Shown: positions 1 through 5,146, counted from the stretch's first letter. The stretch: DNA of 5,146 nucleotides from an uncultured Collinsella sp. (GCA_938045085.1 CALINZ010000161.1:1-5146), one strand, 5' to 3'. Numbers and translations: made by a program. Notes: generated by a model from the sequence alone, not told the origin.

Positions 1-1
1 G

Positions 2-142
2 GACGACTTGGTCAACGGCAACGAGGCCGGCAAGAGTATGAACGTCGATCCCACCGAGCTGCTCGAGAGCGTCGCCGATACGCCCGAGCAACAGCAACTC
101 GACGGACTCGAGAGCACCCAGCTCAACGACGCCAACTTCTAA
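2..142 (+). CDS. C-terminal 46 codons of an unidentified protein (partial, 5' end outside window)
   Basis: An open frame enters from the left edge and ends at a TAA at 140-142. The visible tail is hydrophilic and acidic, rich in Asp, Glu, Asn and Gln, with a QQQ run and no predicted membrane segment; it ends in Asn-Ala-Asn-Phe. It looks like a flexible C-terminal tail and I do not recognise a family from it. Reality as a gene end is supported by the uninterrupted frame, by codons strongly biased to G or C in the third position like the other genes here, and by a terminator hairpin 22 bases after the stop. It is convergent with the bile salt hydrolase gene. No function is proposed; the bulk of the protein would be needed to assign one. 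Confidence 0.65.
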   Translation, partial: DDLVNGNEAGKSMNVDPTELLESVADTPEQQQLDGLESTQLNDANF

Positions 143-164
143 CACGCCACCAGCCATTGACGAC

Positions 165-202
165 AACGGCTCCGCATCTCATAAAAGGTGCGGAGCCGTT
201 TT
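165..202 (+). terminator. Intrinsic terminator after the partial gene
   Basis: A 12-bp perfect stem (165-176 with 189-200, core ACGGCTCCGCA) can be extended by one wobble and one C-G pair to 14 bp, closing an 8-base loop. It is followed by a run of four T (199-202) on the plus strand. On the minus strand the same hairpin is followed by only two T, so it would be a weaker terminator for the convergent bile salt hydrolase gene, whose stop is at 224-226. No better minus-strand terminator for that gene is visible. Confidence 0.85.
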
Positions 203-223
203 ATGTCGCAACGGACCGGTGAG

Positions 224-1189
224 CTACGAACGACGCGGCTCGGGAACCACGAGCCTATCGGGGCTCGCGCCCTCGGCATCCATCAGGCTCACGTAGCGAA
301 TCGACGGATCCCCATACATCGCGTAGTAATAATTGCCCGTGCGCGCGCTAAAGCATCCGGTGTAGATAGTCTTCTCGAACTTGCCATCGCCCATCCTGGA
401 CGCCCCCTCGATCATCACCACGCCCTCGAGCGAGCGGAACATGCGGACGACGTTTTCGGTCTCGCTCTCCTTTTGCGGGTAATTGGCATTGAGGTACGCC
501 GCCTTTACAAAACGGCTCGGCGAATAGCAGTCACCCGGAATACCGCGCATGCCGGCACCCGCACCATAGGGCTTGAGCTCGGCGCCACGCCATGTCGCCG
601 TCTGCGGAAAATCGCTTGTGGCCGTGATATAGGTGCGCAGGTTTTCCATGTGCCACGGGAAGGTGGGCTGATTGGCAAGGGTGTCGACCGGATCGTCGTA
701 TACATGCAGGCCGTCAGCCATCATCTCGACCACGATGCTACGCTGGCTGTCGCCGATAATCCAATGGAGCAGCGACACGCCCAGCCCCTCTCCGGCAGAT
801 TTGGCGACAATCACCGTGTCGCGCAGCGCGGCCTCGACCTCATCGACCGTCGAGAACGTCGCTGCCACCCACAGGGGAAACTCATAGGCCGCGATATTGG
901 TCTTTCCATCAACCGGGCCCTCGGCATACTCGGCATAGCCGGGAAAGTTGAGCCCCGCCACAGCCAGACCCGCATCGTTACCGCAATCGAAAAACATGGG
1001 ATAGTTCTTGTAATCGATGCACATACCGATCACCGCGTGCGCCGCTGTCGCGTCGTCGATAAACGAATACGGAATGTGAAACCCGCGCGGCATCACGCGA
1101 ACCTGTTGGCCGTAGTCAAAGCTCCAGTCGAGATTGCGGCCCAGATACATGTGGCCAGAATTATCGGTAAATCGAATACTCGTACACAT
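224..1189 (-). CDS. bsh: Bile salt hydrolase (choloylglycine hydrolase, conjugated bile acid amidase)
   Basis: The 321-residue product matches the Ntn-hydrolase choloylglycine hydrolase family and closely resembles the bifidobacterial bile salt hydrolase as I recall it. The family cleaves the amide of glycine- or taurine-conjugated bile acids in the cytoplasm. The start at 1189 is fixed because Met removal must expose the nucleophile Cys2; a longer frame would bury it, and AGGAGG lies four bases upstream. Visible catalytic residues are Cys2, Arg18 and Asp21 (GRNLDWSF), Asn81 (GLNFPG, where penicillin V acylases usually carry Tyr), Asn173 (ANQPTF) and Arg226 (SPSRF). There is no signal peptide. 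Length is as expected for the family (about 315-325). The residue before Asn173 is Ala, where bifidobacterial homologues have Thr. The gene stands alone, separated by a terminator from the deformylase-like gene upstream; I see no convincing promoter. Bile salt hydrolase is favoured over penicillin acylase; substrate preference cannot be read. Confidence 0.96.
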   Translation of the reverse strand: MCTSIRFTDNSGHMYLGRNLDWSFDYGQQVRVMPRGFHIPYSFIDDATAAHAVIGMCIDYKNYPMFFDCGNDAGLAVAGLNFPGYAEYAEGPVDGKTNIAAYEFPLWVAATFSTVDEVEAALRDTVIVAKSAGEGLGVSLLHWIIGDSQRSIVVEMMADGLHVYDDPVDTLANQPTFPWHMENLRTYITATSDFPQTATWRGAELKPYGAGAGMRGIPGDCYSPSRFVKAAYLNANYPQKESETENVVRMFRSLEGVVMIEGASRMGDGKFEKTIYTGCFSARTGNYYYAMYGDPSIRYVSLMDAEGASPDRLVVPEPRRS

Positions 1190-1193
1190 AGCG

Positions 1194-1199
1194 CCTCCT
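1194..1199 (-). promoter_or_regulatory. Strong ribosome binding site that sets the bsh start
   Basis: AGGAGG on the minus strand sits four bases before the ATG at 1187-1189. The site decides between this ATG and a GTG 21 codons upstream (1250-1252) that would extend the frame. The extended version would bury the Cys2 nucleophile, and its start lies right next to the terminator hairpin. Confidence 0.88.
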
Positions 1200-1252
1200 A
1201 GCTTTACGTTCTTGCTAATTTCATTGTCTCCAAACAAAAAGGCGCTAAACAC

Positions 1253-1289
1253 AAAAGCCCGGACATGACAACAATGTCATGCCCAGACT
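1253..1289 (-). terminator. Intrinsic terminator (minus strand) between the deformylase-like gene and bsh
   Basis: On the minus strand, 1289-1275 pairs with 1270-1256 in a 15-bp stem including three G-U pairs, closing a TTGT loop. It runs directly into four T (1256-1253). The plus-strand version has mismatches in place of the G-U pairs and no T-tract, so the element is directional. It most simply ends the transcript of the minus-strand gene at 1434-1853, about 145 bases after that stop. Because it also sits 64 bases upstream of bsh, it would limit read-through into bsh and could in principle act as an attenuator. Confidence 0.75.
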
Positions 1290-1330
1290 ATTCAAGCAGG
1301 ATAAACTCAACCAAGTTAACCCCGCAGGTC

Positions 1331-1439
1331 GTCTAAGGGGTCAAAGTGCCGCAGATTGCCACGAAAGAGGAGCGCCGCGTACTAACGGTACGCAAGCGAC
1401 GATTGAGCGGCAAGGTGCGGTGCTTTGATCCCCTTAGAC
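1331..1439. repeat. 109-nt imperfect palindromic element (MITE-like or structured RNA) abutting and overlapping a gene's stop codon
   Basis: The ends are inverted copies. GTCTAAGGGG (1331-1340) pairs perfectly with 1430-1439. The stem continues with 1341-1346 against 1423-1428 after a one-base bulge (T1429), then 1347-1353 against 1416-1422 with two G-U pairs, then 1356-1360 against 1409-1413. An inner arm is formed by 1373-1375 with 1396-1398 and 1377-1382 with 1388-1393 around a five-base loop. This gives about 37 pairs over 109 bases. The right end contributes the final GTC codon and TAA stop of the deformylase-like gene. No target-site duplication is evident and no transposase is nearby. 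Near-symmetry over the whole length suggests a non-autonomous palindromic element or an RNA fold. A frame across it is open but has no other sign of coding. Confidence 0.7.
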
Positions 1440-1853
1440 CAACTTTCCTAGACAGTGGTCGATCATATGCTGGACCATTTGTGCCTCAAAGCCCGCGTAG
1501 TCGCGGCGGCACTCCTTCATCTTGCCGTCGACGATCTGGTCAAAGGCAACCTTGCACTTGATATAGCGCGTGGACTTGGTGACCTCCTCGTGCGTCAGGC
1601 AGCTCTCCTCCATCTTGCTGGCGCCCAGGCCAAACACCAGACGGGGGTTGTAGAGCACGTGGGGCTCGCCGGCATCGTCCAGGTAGACGCAAACCTTCTT
1701 GGTGACGCCAATCTGGTTAGCGGCAAGGCAGCCGGCATCGTCGAGCGACTTGATGGTATCGATCAGATCCTGAGCAACCGACTCGTCCTCGACGGTCGCA
1801 ACCTCGCAACGCTGGGACAGGATAGCCTCGTCGTGGCAGAGCTCTTTAATCAT
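1434..1853 (-). CDS. Peptide-deformylase-like protein with altered HEXXH motif (probable paralogue)
   Basis: The 139-residue product aligns with the short deformylases of Gram-positive bacteria, metalloenzymes that remove formyl groups from nascent protein N-termini. Motif 1 appears as GCLAANQIG (residues 41-49), with Cys42 where the family has Gly. Motif 2 is ESCLT (83-87), keeping the metal ligand Cys85 but with Ser and Thr replacing the usual Gly and Ser of EGCLS. Motif 3 is QHMIDH (128-133), retaining both His ligands but with Met130 in place of the catalytic Glu of HEXXH. The metal site may therefore survive while hydrolysis is doubtful. The ATG at 1853 is chosen because GGAGGA precedes it by four bases; an in-frame ATG four codons upstream overlaps that site. 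The C-terminus ends where short homologues end, with its stop inside the palindromic element. It is transcribed alone, divergently from the purine permease. Family is fairly sure; activity is uncertain, and a canonical def should exist elsewhere. Confidence 0.85.
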   Translation of the reverse strand: MIKELCHDEAILSQRCEVATVEDESVAQDLIDTIKSLDDAGCLAANQIGVTKKVCVYLDDAGEPHVLYNPRLVFGLGASKMEESCLTHEEVTKSTRYIKCKVAFDQIVDGKMKECRRDYAGFEAQMVQHMIDHCLGKLV

Positions 1854-1857
1854 ACAT

Positions 1858-1863
1858 TCCTCC
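1858..1863 (-). promoter_or_regulatory. Ribosome binding site of the deformylase-like gene
   Basis: GGAGGA on the minus strand lies four bases before the chosen ATG (1851-1853). It overlaps the alternative upstream ATG codon region (ATG-GAG-GAA-TGT-ATG), so that upstream ATG cannot use it. The long open frame further upstream is leader sequence, not protein. Confidence 0.8.
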
Positions 1864-1873
1864 ATAGGGGTCG

Positions 1874-1939
1874 TTGTAACCGCTTTAGTATACGGTACCC
1901 ACACATTTTCATACGGAAAATACCGCCCGTCCGTTACAA
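1874..1939. repeat. Nested inverted repeat in the divergent intergenic region (possible operator)
   Basis: TTGTAAC (1874-1880) is inverted as GTTACAA (1933-1939), and inside it CGGTA (1893-1897) is inverted as TACCG (1921-1925). A competing inverted pair, CGCTTT (1881-1886) and AAAGCG (1938-1943), overlaps the outer arms. The region spans the candidate -10 of the deformylase-like gene. It could be an operator or a weak DNA fold; short arms with long spacing also arise by chance. Confidence 0.3.
1887..1892 (-). promoter_or_regulatory. Candidate -10 box for the deformylase-like gene
   Basis: TATACT on the minus strand matches five of six bases of TATAAT and lies 33 bases before the start codon, giving a predicted 5' leader of about 27 bases. 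The hexamer 17 bases further upstream (CGTATG) is a poor -35, so either an activator or a weak promoter is implied. Confidence 0.45.
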
Positions 1940-1985
1940 AGCGCCGAACATCAACATGCGAGGAACAACAGCGTCGTAAAGGGGC

Positions 1986-1991
1986 TATAGT
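1986..1991 (+). promoter_or_regulatory. Candidate -10 box for the purine permease gene
   Basis: TATAGT on the plus strand matches five of six consensus bases and lies 55 bases before the permease ATG. The best -35 at 17-18 bases spacing (GGAACA or GAACAA, 1962-1968) matches only about half of TTGACA. A second possibility is TTGAGT (1994-1999) with TAAACT (2015-2020), but its 15-base spacer is short. The leader shows no purine-riboswitch-like three-way junction that I can recognise. Confidence 0.4.
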
Positions 1992-2008
1992 AGTTGAGTT
2001 CGTGTCAA

Positions 2009-2029
2009 TCGGCCTAAACTCGGGGCCGA
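2009..2029 (+). other. Leader hairpin just upstream of the purine permease ribosome binding site
   Basis: TCGGCC (2009-2014) pairs perfectly with GGCCGA (2024-2029) around a nine-base loop. It ends two bases before the purine-rich site AAGGAAAGG (2032-2040), which lies six bases from the ATG at 2047. The hairpin has no T-tract, so it is not a terminator. It could affect translation or mRNA stability, but a six-base-pair stem in GC-rich sequence may be incidental. Confidence 0.4.
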
Positions 2030-2046
2030 ACAAGGAAAGGGTATGC

Positions 2047-3360
2047 ATGGACGAACTTTTTCACGTCAGTGAGCGCAAGTCCACAATCGGGACCGAACTC
2101 CGCGCTGGACTGACAACATTCCTGGCGATGGCCTACATCATCGCCGTCAACCCCGCGGTGCTCTCGGGCGCTGGCATCGATGCGGGAGCGCTCGCCTGCG
2201 CCACCTGCCTGGGCGCCGGCATCATGACCATCTGCATGGGCATCTTCGCTAACCGCCCGCTCGCCTGCGCGTCGGGTCTGGGCATCAACGCCATGATCGC
2301 GGGCATAGCCACCACCATGTGCGGCGGTGACTGGCACGTGGCCATGAGCGTTATCTTCCTCGAGGGTATCGTCATCTTGCTGCTCGTCCTGTGCGGCCTG
2401 CGCGAGGCCATCATGGACGCCATCCCCGTGGTCCTGCGCCACGCCATCTCGGTTGGCTTGGGCCTGTTCATCGCCATGATTGGCCTGTGCGATGCCGGCA
2501 TCATCACCGCTGGCGCCGGTACGCTCGTCGGCCTGGGCGACATCGCCTCCCCCACCTTTATCGTCGGCATCATCTCCATCGTCGTGACGGTTGCCCTTGC
2601 TTCCCGCAACGTGCCGGGCTCGCTGCTCATCGGCATCATCGTCGCCGTTATCGCCGGTATCCCGCTGGGCGTCACCCATGCGCCCGAGGGCCTCATCGCA
2701 CCGCTCGACTTCTCGACCTTTGGCGCCCCGTTTGCCAGCACCGCCGATGGCAACATGGCCATCGTAAAGGTCCTGACCGACCCGATGCTGCTCGTCGTTG
2801 CCTTCTCGCTGCTCATGAGTGACTTCTTCGACACCATGGGTACTGCGATGGCCGTCGCCAAGCAGGGCGAGTTCCTAACCGAAGACGGCAATGTCGAGGA
2901 CATCCGTCCCATCCTGGTCGTCGACTCCGTGGCTGCTGCTGCCGGTGGCTTTATGGGCGTCTCCTCCATCACCACCTTCGTCGAGTCCACCTCTGGCGCT
3001 GCCGACGGTGGCCGCACGGGCCTCACCTCCGTCACCACCGGCGTGCTGTTCATTCTCGCCGCGTTCTTCTCCCCCATCGTCACCATCGTTTCCAGCGCCG
3101 CCACCTGCGGTGCTCTGGTCTACGTCGGCTACCTCATGATGAGCGAAGCCTCCGAGATCGACTGGTCCGACGTGTCGCAGGGTTTCCCGGCGTTCATGAT
3201 TGTCGCCGGCGTGCCCTTCACCTACTCCATCTCTGCCGGCATTGGCCTGGGCTTTATCGCCTACGTGATCGTCGCGCTCTTTAAGGGCGAGGCCTCCAAG
3301 ATCAAGCCGCTCATGTGGATCGCAGCCCTTGCCTTCCTCGTCTACTTCTTCGTGGCGTAA
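2047..3360 (+). CDS. AzgA-type NCS2 purine (adenine/guanine/hypoxanthine) permease
   Basis: The 437-residue product is an integral membrane protein of the NCS2/AzgA family, which imports purine bases by proton symport. Family signatures are visible in order: NPAVLSGAG (residues 35-43), GLGINAM (77-83), SDFFDTMGT (258-266), SSITTFVES (306-314) and AADGGRTGL (318-326). The last two regions include the substrate-site segment with Glu313. Hydrophobic segments fill nearly the whole length, consistent with the 12-14 helices of the fold. The ATG at 2047 is chosen because AAGGAAAGG precedes it by six bases and homologues begin with a similar short amphipathic N-terminus before the TTFLAMAY helix; the open frame extends 15 codons further upstream without a ribosome binding site. 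Length is normal. The gene is monocistronic, divergent from the deformylase-like gene and followed by a strong terminator. Whether adenine or guanine/hypoxanthine is preferred cannot be told from sequence. Confidence 0.95.
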   Translation: MDELFHVSERKSTIGTELRAGLTTFLAMAYIIAVNPAVLSGAGIDAGALACATCLGAGIMTICMGIFANRPLACASGLGINAMIAGIATTMCGGDWHVAMSVIFLEGIVILLLVLCGLREAIMDAIPVVLRHAISVGLGLFIAMIGLCDAGIITAGAGTLVGLGDIASPTFIVGIISIVVTVALASRNVPGSLLIGIIVAVIAGIPLGVTHAPEGLIAPLDFSTFGAPFASTADGNMAIVKVLTDPMLLVVAFSLLMSDFFDTMGTAMAVAKQGEFLTEDGNVEDIRPILVVDSVAAAAGGFMGVSSITTFVESTSGAADGGRTGLTSVTTGVLFILAAFFSPIVTIVSSAATCGALVYVGYLMMSEASEIDWSDVSQGFPAFMIVAGVPFTYSISAGIGLGFIAYVIVALFKGEASKIKPLMWIAALAFLVYFFVA

Positions 3361-3387
3361 CGGCATAGTCTGTTAAAGCAAAACAAC

Positions 3388-3428
3388 AAGGCTCGGAGTC
3401 GCATCGAGCGGCTCCGAGCCTTTCTTTT
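3388..3428 (+). terminator. Intrinsic terminator of the purine permease gene
   Basis: A perfect 11-bp stem (AAGGCTCGGAG, 3388-3398, with 3412-3422) closes a 13-base loop. It is followed by TTTCTTTT through 3428 on the plus strand, 27 bases after the permease stop. The A-rich stretch before it (3376-3389) gives only a modest T-run on the minus strand, where no gene needs it. Confidence 0.93.
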
Positions 3429-3482
3429 AGCGTCTGCCCCGTGCCAGCGTGCGACAATTGAGGCTGTCAATATCACAACACC

Positions 3483-3490
3483 GAGAGAAG
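3483..3490 (+). promoter_or_regulatory. Likely ribosome binding site supporting a TTG start for the esterase
   Basis: GAGAGAAG lies six bases before the TTG at 3497. The alternative GTG at 3449 has no purine-rich site upstream and sits only 20 bases after the preceding terminator, leaving no room for a promoter and leader. This favours TTG, though both are non-ATG starts and the choice is not certain. Confidence 0.5.
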
Positions 3491-3496
3491 CCTGCC

Positions 3497-4162
3497 TTGG
3501 AAGCGCATCAGAAGCAGATAACCGTTTATTCAGAGTGTGCGGAAGGTACGCCCGTCATCTACCTCCCCGTGGTTATGGGCGACGGTAGTGAAGTCTACGA
3601 GCGCTGCCGAGAGCTCGACTGCCCGCCATTCGCCCTTGTCGCCATTGGAGGGCTCGATTGGAATCGCGAGCTGAGCCCCTGGGAATGCGACGGAACTATA
3701 CGAGATGCCGAGCCCTTTGGCGGACAGGCGTCTGAGTTTCTCGATGAACTGCTAAATCAGATAATCCCAGAGGCCGAATCATCACTTCCCTGCCCGCCCA
3801 CCTGGCGCGGCATTGCCGGCTACTCGTTGGCGGGTCTTTTTGCACTGTGGGCACTTTGGCAAACAGATGTCTTTGAGCGCACGGCGAGTGCGTCGGGGTC
3901 GCTGTGGTTCCCCGGCTTTATCGACTACGCGCGCGAGCGCACGATGACAGCTACGCCCGACGCCGCCTATCTGTCGCTCGGTAAAAAGGAAACCAAGACG
4001 CCCAACCGCATGATGCGGCACGTACTCGACGATACGCGCGCGATGGAAGAGCTGTTTATCGAGCGCGACATTCCAACAACGCTGGAGCTCAACCCTGGCA
4101 ATCACTTTGCCCAAACTGACCTGCGCATGGCGCGCGGCATCCACTGGATACTGACGCATTAA
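3497..4162 (+). CDS. Alpha/beta-hydrolase fold esterase (Fes/esterase D-like, COG2819-type)
   Basis: The 221-residue product (237 if started at the GTG at 3449) has the layout of a compact alpha/beta-hydrolase of the esterase D/enterochelin-esterase-like group. An early strand with VIYLPVVMGDGSEVY (residues 20-34) is followed by the nucleophile elbow GYSLAG (108-113) with Ser110. SLGKKETKT (160-168) contains Glu165, a candidate acidic triad member, and PGNHF (200-204) carries the likely catalytic His203. There is no signal peptide or membrane segment, so a cytoplasmic enzyme is expected. The family cleaves varied esters, including iron-siderophore, S-formylglutathione and acyl esters; the natural substrate is not readable here and no siderophore genes are nearby. 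It lies alone between a terminator and a convergent uracil permease. Family assignment is good; function is open and the start is uncertain. Confidence 0.85.
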   Translation: MEAHQKQITVYSECAEGTPVIYLPVVMGDGSEVYERCRELDCPPFALVAIGGLDWNRELSPWECDGTIRDAEPFGGQASEFLDELLNQIIPEAESSLPCPPTWRGIAGYSLAGLFALWALWQTDVFERTASASGSLWFPGFIDYARERTMTATPDAAYLSLGKKETKTPNRMMRHVLDDTRAMEELFIERDIPTTLELNPGNHFAQTDLRMARGIHWILTH

Positions 4163-4198
4163 AAATGGCGTCCGCGCGTACATACGCATGGACGCCAT
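4161..4198 (-). terminator. Convergent-gene terminator (minus-strand T-tract) between the esterase and the uracil permease
   Basis: A 9-bp perfect stem (ATGGCGTCC, 4165-4173, with 4190-4198) encloses an inner GCGT/ACGC stem (4175-4178 with 4183-4186) around an ACAT loop. On the minus strand it is followed by five T (4165-4161), making it a good terminator for the uracil permease gene. On the plus strand the hairpin follows the esterase stop immediately but is trailed only by CTATAATTT, so it is a poorer though possible terminator there. Its T-run overlaps the esterase TAA. Confidence 0.85.
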
Positions 4199-4222
4199 CT
4201 ATAATTTGGCTGAACGCAGCTA

Positions 4223-5146
4223 CTATTCAGTAGTCTCCTCAAGCTCGGAAGTATCGAACTCAAAGTCATTACCGGGCAGGATGGCGTTGAGCACAATGCC
4301 CACCAGCGAGCCCACGGCAAGGCCCGAAAGCGAAATCGTCACGCCGCCCAGCTCCAGCACGATGGCACCGGCGGTACTGTAGGCAATGCCGAGCGAGAGC
4401 ACGAGCACCAGAGCCGCAACCAGCACGTTGCGGTTGTTCTGGAAATCGACCTGGTTTTCGATAAGGTTGCGAACGCCCACGGCACTGATCATGCCGTAGA
4501 GCACGAGCGACACGCCGCCGATAACGCACGCCGGCATAGCAGCGATTACAGCAGCAAACTTGGGGCAGAACGAAAGCACGATGGCGCAGCAGGCGGCAAT
4601 GCGAATCACACGCGGGTCGAACACGCGCGTAAGCGCAAGCACACCGGTGTTCTCGCCATACGTAGTGTTGGCCGGAGCGCCAAAGAGCGAAGCCAGAATC
4701 GTGGCAAGGCCGTCGCCGAGCAACGTGCGATGCAGACCAGGATCGGCGATGTAGTTACGCTCGCAAGTGGAGCCAATGGCGGAGATATCGCCAATGTGCT
4801 CAATCATGGTCGCAAAGGCCAGCGGCATGATGGTGATGATAGCCGTCGTGGCAAGACCGCTATCGAACTGCGGGCCAAAGAGCGCAAACACGGTGTTGTC
4901 CCACACGATGGGCAGACCGACCCACGAAGCGGCGGCAACGCCCGAAAAATCAACCTCGCCCAGCACCGCCGCGACAGCATAGCTCACCACAACGCCCAGC
5001 AAAATCGGCACGATCTTGACCATGCCGCGGCCCCAGATGTTGCAGATGACGATCACGGCCACGGCGACAACGGCAACAAGCCAGTTGGTTTGGCAGTTGG
5101 CAATGGCAGAGCTCGCCAGGATCAGGCCGATGGAAATGACGATGGG
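4223..5146 (-). CDS. Uracil permease-type NCS2 transporter (partial, N-terminus beyond right edge)
   Basis: The frame stays open to the window edge, giving the C-terminal 307 residues. A GTG codon at 5060-5062 is internal, since helix-like sequence of the family continues upstream of it. NCS2 uracil-permease signatures are clear: MIEHIGD (residues 113-119 of the visible part), whose Glu corresponds to the substrate-binding Glu241 of E. coli UraA, and APANTTYGENTGV (157-169), whose Glu corresponds to Glu290. Repeated long hydrophobic stretches indicate an integral membrane protein that would import uracil by proton symport. The C-terminus is a short acidic tail (Glu/Asp/Thr rich) of the usual kind. 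The gene is convergent with the esterase and ends 25 bases before a terminator hairpin. It belongs to a different NCS2 branch from the purine permease at 2047. UraA/PyrP-type is favoured; xanthine/uric acid specificity is less likely given NTTYGEN. Confidence 0.92.
   Translation of the reverse strand, partial: PIVISIGLILASSAIANCQTNWLVAVVAVAVIVICNIWGRGMVKIVPILLGVVVSYAVAAVLGEVDFSGVAAASWVGLPIVWDNTVFALFGPQFDSGLATTAIITIMPLAFATMIEHIGDISAIGSTCERNYIADPGLHRTLLGDGLATILASLFGAPANTTYGENTGVLALTRVFDPRVIRIAACCAIVLSFCPKFAAVIAAMPACVIGGVSLVLYGMISAVGVRNLIENQVDFQNNRNVLVAALVLVLSLGIAYSTAGAIVLELGGVTISLSGLAVGSLVGIVLNAILPGNDFEFDTSELEETTE

Noticed and set aside
188..1201. 337-codon plus-strand open frame opposite bsh
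   Set aside because: It is antisense to a gene with full catalytic motifs, rich in Arg and His as expected of a shadow of a GC-rich gene, and it has no family resemblance.
1331..1439. Rho-independent terminator of the deformylase-like gene
   Set aside because: The fold is large and multi-armed, includes the stop codon, and has no T-tract at its end. The hairpin at 1253-1289 is the better terminator.
1346..1561. 71-codon plus-strand frame across the palindromic element
   Set aside because: It runs from the inverted repeat into the antisense of the deformylase-like gene, has no ribosome binding site and no recognisable family. The palindromic structure explains the sequence better.
1854..2046. 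Long N-terminal extension of the deformylase-like gene (start at 2048)
   Set aside because: The extension overlaps the divergent permease start, contains promoter-like sequence and bears no resemblance to deformylases; a strong ribosome binding site marks 1853 instead.
1992..2046. Purine riboswitch in the permease leader
   Set aside because: The leader is short and holds one small hairpin; I cannot find the three-way junction with conserved loop sequences.
2133..3104. 323-codon minus-strand open frame inside the purine permease, and a second at 2014-2679
   Set aside because: Both lie opposite a clear NCS2 permease; their low-complexity Met/Ser/Thr/Pro or Asp/Gly-rich composition is typical of antisense frames.
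5060..5062. GTG at 5062 as the start of the uracil permease
   Set aside because: The frame continues open to the edge with hydrophobic family-like sequence (PIVISIGLILA), so the codon is an internal Val.

Overview
This is a GC-rich bacterial window with compact genes, mostly strong Shine-Dalgarno sites and clear intrinsic terminators. A Bifidobacterium-like bile salt hydrolase beside nucleobase permeases suggests a gut actinobacterium, most likely Coriobacteriia such as Collinsella. That assignment is inferred from gene content and style; no rRNA or other marker is present.

Layout, left to right. Positions 2-142 hold the last 46 codons of an unrecognised plus-strand gene, followed by a terminator hairpin. 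Convergent to it, 224-1189 (minus) encodes a complete bile salt hydrolase (conjugated bile acid amidase) of the N-terminal-nucleophile family. Upstream of that lie a minus-strand terminator (1253-1289) and a 109-nt imperfect inverted repeat (1331-1439). One end of this repeat supplies the last codon and stop of the next minus-strand gene. That gene (1434-1853) encodes a short peptide-deformylase-like protein whose HEXXH motif reads HMIDH, so it lacks the catalytic glutamate. A divergent intergenic region (1854-2046) carries candidate promoters for both directions, a nested inverted repeat over the deformylase-like promoter, and a small leader hairpin before the plus-strand gene.

Positions 2047-3360 encode an AzgA-type (NCS2) purine permease with a textbook terminator after it. 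A small alpha/beta-hydrolase esterase (3497-4162) follows on the plus strand. It converges on a minus-strand uracil-permease-type NCS2 transporter (4223 to beyond the right edge). The gap between those two holds a terminator whose T-tract is on the minus strand.

Nearly every gene appears to be its own transcription unit, because terminators separate them and orientations alternate. Functionally the window combines bile tolerance (bsh) with scavenging of purines and pyrimidines by two separate NCS2 transporters. I see no CRISPR array, tRNA, rRNA, transposase or phage gene. The least ordinary parts are the palindromic element at the 3' end of the deformylase-like gene and that gene's altered active site; neither amounts to a demonstrable new system from sequence alone.
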